DNA of 9,812 bases from CAYLYM01 sp964387645 (lineage in GTDB: Bacteria > Calditrichota > Calditrichia > RBG-13-44-9), in NCBI GenBank assembly GCA_964387645.1, contig CAYLYM010000135.1, positions 1 through 9,812 of the forward strand. Reading direction: 5' to 3'. How positions within the stretch are numbered: position 1 is the stretch's first letter; each line of letters opens with the position of its first letter. Below are positions 5,657 through 9,812 of the stretch, piece after piece. The position numbers were made by a program, and so were the translations under genes. Under the pieces are notes generated by a model. That model was not told where the DNA came from and ran no database searches. It saw nothing but the letters and a program-made list of their open reading frames with translations.

Positions 5657-8212
5657 TTATTCAATCGTAAGCCGAACTTTTTTATTAACAGAAGCACCAG
5701 AATTCAGATCTTGTGCTTCAATGACTAATTCATAATCTCCAGATTTTTTATCTCCTATTTCGAAGTTCAGATAAATCTTTTCATCTCGTTCTTTACCGGT
5801 GTAGTCATAGGAGGTACCGAGGGTGCCTCTGGAATCACCTATAACACTTCGAAAAAAGCCTTTAACTGCTGCTGCGGGTGAACCGCCTTTCTCCATTGCT
5901 GGTTGCAAGGTGGAAGTAATGCGAAAATGAGTTTCACCGCTTTTATTTAATTTTAAATTATAAAGCTCAAAATAAATCCCAACCGTATCCCCAACATCAA
6001 ATGGAGTAAACATGTGCGGCGTGTAGGCAATGTCCTCCTTGCTGAATTTTCTCTGATTATAAGCAGGTTTAATAGCACCCGAAAGAATAATATCACTTAA
6101 TTTAAGTTCATCTTCCCAGTAATCCTCTACTTCCAGTTCTCCACGGTAGACACCTAATTTCCCGGAAATATTATCTCTCAACTGAATCTCATAGTGATAC
6201 TTTCCAGGCTGAACGGCAAATCGAGCAACATCCACACCCGAAAAATTCTGCCATTGCTCAGGTGTTTGGTTAACAAGTAAGGTATCGGTTCTTTTAAGCC
6301 AACGAACTTCATTCCAATTTTCATCATACAAACCCACAAATTTAGAGATATTCAGGGCATAACCTTTCTTGGTTGATGCCAGAGCTACTTTCTTTCCCTC
6401 CATACCATAATACATTTCAACCAGATTATTATTATTTCGGAATTTAAATGTAAGAAGCTGGATAGGAAAGCTCAGCGGTGCGTCCTGGAATTTATAGTCT
6501 GACGTTTCTTTGATCATGGCAATTTTTACGGTTTCGGTGGTTTCATCTTTAATTTCCTGACTTAAATTAGCAATGAAAGATTCATTGGGAGCCGTGGCAA
6601 ACGATTCCATTGCTAATTGATGATATTCTACACCCAGAATTTCTCGCTCAGCTAGATTGTAAGGTATGGCCTCCATCATCCAGCCCACTTTGGCAAGATA
6701 CTTTTTAAAATGAAAGATCATCTCTGGCCGATCTACCCGCGCCTGATATTTCCAGGAAATATTCATAGGCATATTGTTGAAATAACCCGGCGAAAGAAGA
6801 GTCTCACCCATGTAGGCTCTAGGAACTCTTAATGTACTAACGGGCTGAGTTGGAATATCCCAACTTGGTACCGCCATAGTAAGCGTAGTATCGCCTCCTC
6901 CATCTACAGTAAGCTGAGGACTGGAATAGAATTCACGCGTTTTAAGTTCGAAATTTACTTTATCTGCATCTACAAATGTAGGTATACCTGTAGGTGCAGT
7001 AACTTTCAAATCCGGTTCTCCGTGACGGACATAAATGATTCCCATATCATCTAAATCTCGGACAATTGGTAAAGCCTTAGGCAAGAAAGTTTCTTTAAGT
7101 AATTGTGTTCCTGTAAGGTTAAAAATGGCAAATGGATGTTCCATAGCATAAAAATTTTCATATTTTTCAGGATCCTTGGTATAACGGCGAAAATGTTTCC
7201 GAGCATAAGCAACACGACGGTAATGCTCAGGTATGCGTTCGTTTACCCTGGTCGCTAAATTTGGATCCCTCGATCGCCAGAATCTCCAATAAAAATTGGG
7301 TAATTGCGTAAGGGAGGTTCTTTGATAATCCTCATATTCCTTATCCCGCATAATGTAGCATACATCATTGAAGACCGTCGCAGCGTCAAGACTATCCTTA
7401 ATGTTGTTTATAGCATTTTTATATGTTTCGTAAAACGCATCGAGATTGTCTAACGCCAGATAATTCTTTGCCCGCAATAAATTGATTCGGCATTGCGAAA
7501 AACTTGGAAATTCAGTCTCTAAGCTGTCTAATGTTTTCAGGCTTTTCTCGTAATCTTCAAGCTTGTAATAAAGTCTAGCCAGTTGAAACAGATTTTCAGG
7601 AATACGCAGTCTCTGCTGGCTTACAGACTTCAGAACTTTTACAGCTACTTTTTCCCGATCAAACCATAAAGCAGCATCAATAAATTTCTTAGTCAGCATA
7701 GGATTCGCGGGATTGTTCTTTAAACCATTCATGTAAATATTCACAATATCTTCATTGTCTTTCACCATCTCTTCATGCAATTCACCCAATTCTAACCAGG
7801 CATTAGCCAACGTAGGATTCTTCTCCACTGCTTTTAACAAGTTCTTCCAGGAATCCTTTAATTTGTTTCGCGAACGGTACACATGAGCCAATTGATGATA
7901 AGCCTCTGCAAATTCTTTGTTTAATTTAATAGCCGTTTTCAGCTCTTTTTCGGCTTCTTTGCTTCCTGGTTGTCTCCGGTTCAAAACCATTCCAAGTCCA
8001 TAATGGGCTTCCGGAATTTTATTATCTTTTTCCAGAATTTTTCTGAACTGAAACTCAGCACCATCTAAATTGCCTCTTTGCAAAAGAATTGATCCCTCTT
8101 CAAATAAAGGCACCCACCAATTTGTATCGGGTTTATCTATTGCCAGCGTATTAAAGACAAAACCAACCAAAAGAAATAAAACTATAAATTTAAAACCTGC
8201 AAAATAATTCAT
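5657..8212 (-). CDS. Secreted TPR protein with GWxTD-like core, first paralogue (851 aa)
   Basis: This exported protein of unknown function is the full-length paralogue of the 821-aa protein two genes downstream. Residues 1-24 are a signal peptide (FKFIVLFLLVGFVF, probable cut after TLA). The mature start NWWVPLFEEG matches the paralogue's DWWQPYFEAG. TPR-type repeats run to about residue 270 (for example LDGAEFQFRKIL, EFAEAYHQLAHVYRS, LEDYEKSLKTLDSL). The GWxTD-like core covers about 307-402, with FWRSRDPNLAT (311-321), HYRRVAYARKHF (330-341) and GIIYVRHGEPD (391-401). The GWxTD motif itself is missing, and RDLDDM stands in its place. Beta-rich C-terminal blocks include EMIFHFKKY (497-505), YTPHMFTPF (730-738) and a last SGDYELVIEAQDLNSG. 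Residues about 428-459 (including DGGGDTT) are an insertion absent from the paralogue. TGGAG 8 bases before the ATG at 8212 supports the start. There is no type IX sorting domain at the C-terminus. Confidence 0.87.
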   Translation of the reverse strand: MNYFAGFKFIVLFLLVGFVFNTLAIDKPDTNWWVPLFEEGSILLQRGNLDGAEFQFRKILEKDNKIPEAHYGLGMVLNRRQPGSKEAEKELKTAIKLNKEFAEAYHQLAHVYRSRNKLKDSWKNLLKAVEKNPTLANAWLELGELHEEMVKDNEDIVNIYMNGLKNNPANPMLTKKFIDAALWFDREKVAVKVLKSVSQQRLRIPENLFQLARLYYKLEDYEKSLKTLDSLETEFPSFSQCRINLLRAKNYLALDNLDAFYETYKNAINNIKDSLDAATVFNDVCYIMRDKEYEDYQRTSLTQLPNFYWRFWRSRDPNLATRVNERIPEHYRRVAYARKHFRRYTKDPEKYENFYAMEHPFAIFNLTGTQLLKETFLPKALPIVRDLDDMGIIYVRHGEPDLKVTAPTGIPTFVDADKVNFELKTREFYSSPQLTVDGGGDTTLTMAVPSWDIPTQPVSTLRVPRAYMGETLLSPGYFNNMPMNISWKYQARVDRPEMIFHFKKYLAKVGWMMEAIPYNLAEREILGVEYHQLAMESFATAPNESFIANLSQEIKDETTETVKIAMIKETSDYKFQDAPLSFPIQLLTFKFRNNNNLVEMYYGMEGKKVALASTKKGYALNISKFVGLYDENWNEVRWLKRTDTLLVNQTPEQWQNFSGVDVARFAVQPGKYHYEIQLRDNISGKLGVYRGELEVEDYWEDELKLSDIILSGAIKPAYNQRKFSKEDIAYTPHMFTPFDVGDTVGIYFELYNLKLNKSGETHFRITSTLQPAMEKGGSPAAAVKGFFRSVIGDSRGTLGTSYDYTGKERDEKIYLNFEIGDKKSGDYELVIEAQDLNSGASVNKKVRLTIE

Positions 8213-8252
8213 AACGTTTTCTCCAGAACATTTAATTTTTTACCTGGTCAAT

Positions 8253-8282
8253 TTAATAAAATTTAAACGCAAAATTAAACAA
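8253..8282 (-). promoter_or_regulatory. Possible promoter of the 851-aa TPR gene
   Basis: On the minus strand TTGTTT (8277-8282) and TATTAA (8253-8258) are 18 bases apart, about 40 bases upstream of the start codon. A TAATTTTG element overlaps the same stretch. These are two competing weak readings in AT-rich DNA, so this is only a likely location for the promoter. Confidence 0.2.
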
Positions 8283-8567
8283 AAAGCTTCAGTTTTTGAG
8301 AGATTCTAACGCAGTAATGAGATTGAAGAAATTTTTAAGTTGTAACTTATTAATCCAGATTTTTCACAAAACTCCCATACATTGCAGCTAAGTAATAAAA
8401 AATTAAATTATTATGAAAAATCAGAAGAAAAACTCTGTTTTAAATCTTATCTGCTAAAATGATAAAAGGCCTCTCTGTCGTTGGTTTGCCAGACTAACTA
8501 AACTATTAATTCTTAATAAAAAATCATTTTACCTGTAATTATTTTGCTTTCTTCATTAATATTTTGT

Positions 8568-8588
8568 TTTTTTCAAGAAGTGAAAAAA
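8568..8588. repeat. 8-bp perfect inverted repeat with 5-base loop
   Basis: TTTTTTCA and TGAAAAAA pair perfectly around AGAAG. The stem is almost all A-T. It lies about 108 bases after the kinase stop codon. It is not a classic intrinsic terminator, because the stem lacks GC pairs and no T-run follows on the minus strand. It may be a weak structure or a binding site, or chance in AT-rich DNA. Confidence 0.3.
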
Positions 8589-8695
8589 TCTCTATATGCT
8601 TATCTTTAGGAAATTGCCAGATAAAAAAGATATTCAATTCTTAAAAGTTGGTAGTATAGAGACCATATTTATATTTTTCTCCAAATAAAGCCATC

Positions 8696-9812
8696 TTAAT
8701 TATTGGAGTAATTTAGGATTTTTTTGACTTTTTCTAATAGCTCATCTGTATCAAAAGGTTTTTGTAATAATTCTACATCTGAGTACGAAATACCATAACG
8801 AACAATAAAGTCAACTGTATAGCCTGAAATATAAAGTACTTTCATTTCAGAATATATAGTTGCCAGTTTATCAGACAGTTCTCGGCCGCTAATGCCGGGT
8901 AAGACCACATCGGTAATAAGCATGTTAATGTGAGTGTTCAATTTTTGACAAATCTGAAGGGCCTTATCGCCATCCTCTGCGGGGAGTACCGAAAAGCCCG
9001 AATTACTGAGCATATTATATATCAGGTTACGAACGTTCGGATCATCCTCAACCAATAAAATGGTTTCCGAACCCTTTAACGATTTCTGGTTCTTTTTCTG
9101 TCTTACTTTGTGCCTGATAGTTGATTCAATTTGTGGAAAATATATTTTAAAAGTTGTTCCTTTTCCAGGAGTGCTGTCCACCGAAATGTAACCGCCACTT
9201 TGTTTGACGATGCCATAAACAGTAGATAAACCCAATCCCGTTCCCTTGCCTTTTTCCTTGGTAGTAAAAAAGGGTTCAAATATTCGGGACATGGTTTTCT
9301 TATCCATTCCAATCCCGGTGTCACTTACTGACAACATAACATAATTTCCGGATGGAGCGGATATGCGTTTAGCATATTTCTTGCTTAAATAAACATTGCG
9401 GGTCTCAAGGGTAATCTTACCTCCTTGAGGCATGGCATCCCGAGCATTCACTACCAGGTTCATAATCACCTGATCAATTTGTGCCTTATCGACCTTCACA
9501 TTTCCTAAATTTTCATCAAGAACTGTTATTAGTTTGATATCTTCCCCAATTAAACGGTAAAGTATTTTTTCAATAGCTTTTACCTGGTTATTCAAATTAA
9601 GGATTTTTGGTTTTATCACCTGTTTCCTGCTGAATGCCAGTAATTGACTGGTCAAAGCGGCAGCTCTTTCACCAGCTTTTCGGATCAATTCAATTTGCTT
9701 ATATATGTTGGTGTTTTTTTGTAATGTACTGAGTAAAATACCGCTGTAACCCAGAATTACAGTTAGTAGGTTATTAAAATCGTGTGCGACTCCGCCAGCC
9801 AGCCTCCCAATG
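8696..9812 (-). CDS. Hybrid sensor histidine kinase with C-terminal receiver domain, N-terminus beyond the window
   Basis: The reading frame is open to the right edge and gives 371 codons of the C-terminal half of a membrane or cytoplasmic sensor kinase. It starts at the H-box, RLAGGVAHDFNNLL (residues 3-16 of the visible part), with His10 as the phosphate acceptor. The ATP-binding domain shows the N-box NLVVNARDAM (118-127), G1 DTGIGMD (164-170), the F-box FEPFFTTK (178-185) and G2 GKGTGLGLS (189-197). A receiver domain follows at about 249-366: acidic pair EDD (255-257), phospho-accepting Asp301 in LITDVVLP, Ser329 in YISGY and Lys351 in QKPF. A TTG at 9686-9688 can be misread as a start, but the H-box upstream in the same frame shows that the gene is longer. 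The sensor domains (often PAS in this kinase class) are not visible, so the signal is unknown. No DNA-binding output domain is attached. Confidence 0.93.
   Translation of the reverse strand, partial: IGRLAGGVAHDFNNLLTVILGYSGILLSTLQKNTNIYKQIELIRKAGERAAALTSQLLAFSRKQVIKPKILNLNNQVKAIEKILYRLIGEDIKLITVLDENLGNVKVDKAQIDQVIMNLVVNARDAMPQGGKITLETRNVYLSKKYAKRISAPSGNYVMLSVSDTGIGMDKKTMSRIFEPFFTTKEKGKGTGLGLSTVYGIVKQSGGYISVDSTPGKGTTFKIYFPQIESTIRHKVRQKKNQKSLKGSETILLVEDDPNVRNLIYNMLSNSGFSVLPAEDGDKALQICQKLNTHINMLITDVVLPGISGRELSDKLATIYSEMKVLYISGYTVDFIVRYGISYSDVELLQKPFDTDELLEKVKKILNYSNN

Larger units (their letters stand above)
8213..8695. other. AT-rich intergenic region of 483 bases without a gene
   Basis: The region lies between the end of the histidine kinase gene and the start of the 851-aa TPR gene. 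I find no ORF with both a ribosome binding site and a recognisable protein, no tRNA-like cloverleaf and no direct repeat array. Its left end should hold the promoter and leader of the 851-aa gene. On the minus strand TAATTTTG (8270-8277) fits the Bacteroidota -7 element TAnnTTTG, but the matching -33 TTTG is missing. An 8-bp A/T-rich inverted repeat lies at 8568-8588. No GC-rich hairpin followed by a T-run marks the end of the kinase transcript. Confidence 0.5.

Noticed and set aside
8318..8392. Plus-strand ORF of 24 codons (MRLKKFLSCNLLIQ...) in the 483-base gap
   Set aside because: It has no ribosome binding site, is very short, and opposes all neighbouring genes. The signal-like start is expected from AT-rich DNA.
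8461..8500. AAAAGGCCTCTCTG stretch that looks like a terminator stem
   Set aside because: AGGCCT is only a 6-base palindrome and there is no second arm to form a hairpin.
1..9812. CRISPR array near the cas genes
   Set aside because: No regularly spaced direct repeats are visible. If one exists, it lies outside the window.

Overview
The window looks like chromosomal DNA of a low-GC, Gram-negative bacterium of the Fibrobacterota-Chlorobiota-Bacteroidota (FCB) sphere. Calditrichota, Ignavibacteriota or a related candidate phylum fits best. This placement is inferred from protein families only: a Bacteroidota-type secreted protein with a carboxypeptidase-regulatory-like domain, and two secreted TPR proteins with a GWxTD-like core. 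There is no rRNA, tRNA or other phylogenetic marker. Every gene I can support lies on the minus strand, so transcription runs from the right edge to the left edge.

In transcription order, the first gene (9812 to 8696) is the C-terminal part of a hybrid sensor histidine kinase, cut by the right edge. It enters at the phospho-accepting H-box and ends with a receiver domain. A 483-base AT-rich gap follows (8213-8695) with no convincing gene. Next is a three-gene block of exported proteins: a long TPR/GWxTD-like protein (8212-5657, 851 aa), a 363-aa carboxypeptidase-regulatory-like protein (5428-4337), and a second TPR/GWxTD-like protein (4234-1769, 821 aa). The second long protein is a clear full-length paralogue of the first. 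All three have signal peptides, so the block probably works in the periplasm or at the outer membrane. Its function is not known to me.

The left end is the start of a type III CRISPR-Cas operon. It holds cas6 (1620-712), which makes crRNAs, followed 36 bases later by the N-terminal 225 codons of cas10 (675 to the left edge), with an intact-looking HD nuclease domain. Cas10 is most like Csm1 of type III-A. A good sigma70-like promoter lies just upstream of cas6. No CRISPR array is present, and the other effector genes would lie beyond the left edge.

The most interesting part is the paralogous secreted pair flanking the carboxypeptidase-regulatory-like gene. Both paralogues keep the flanks of the GWxTD domain but have lost the signature tetrapeptide and carry an insertion in that place. 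This could be an undescribed envelope system. No sequence evidence links it to the CRISPR operon beyond adjacency.
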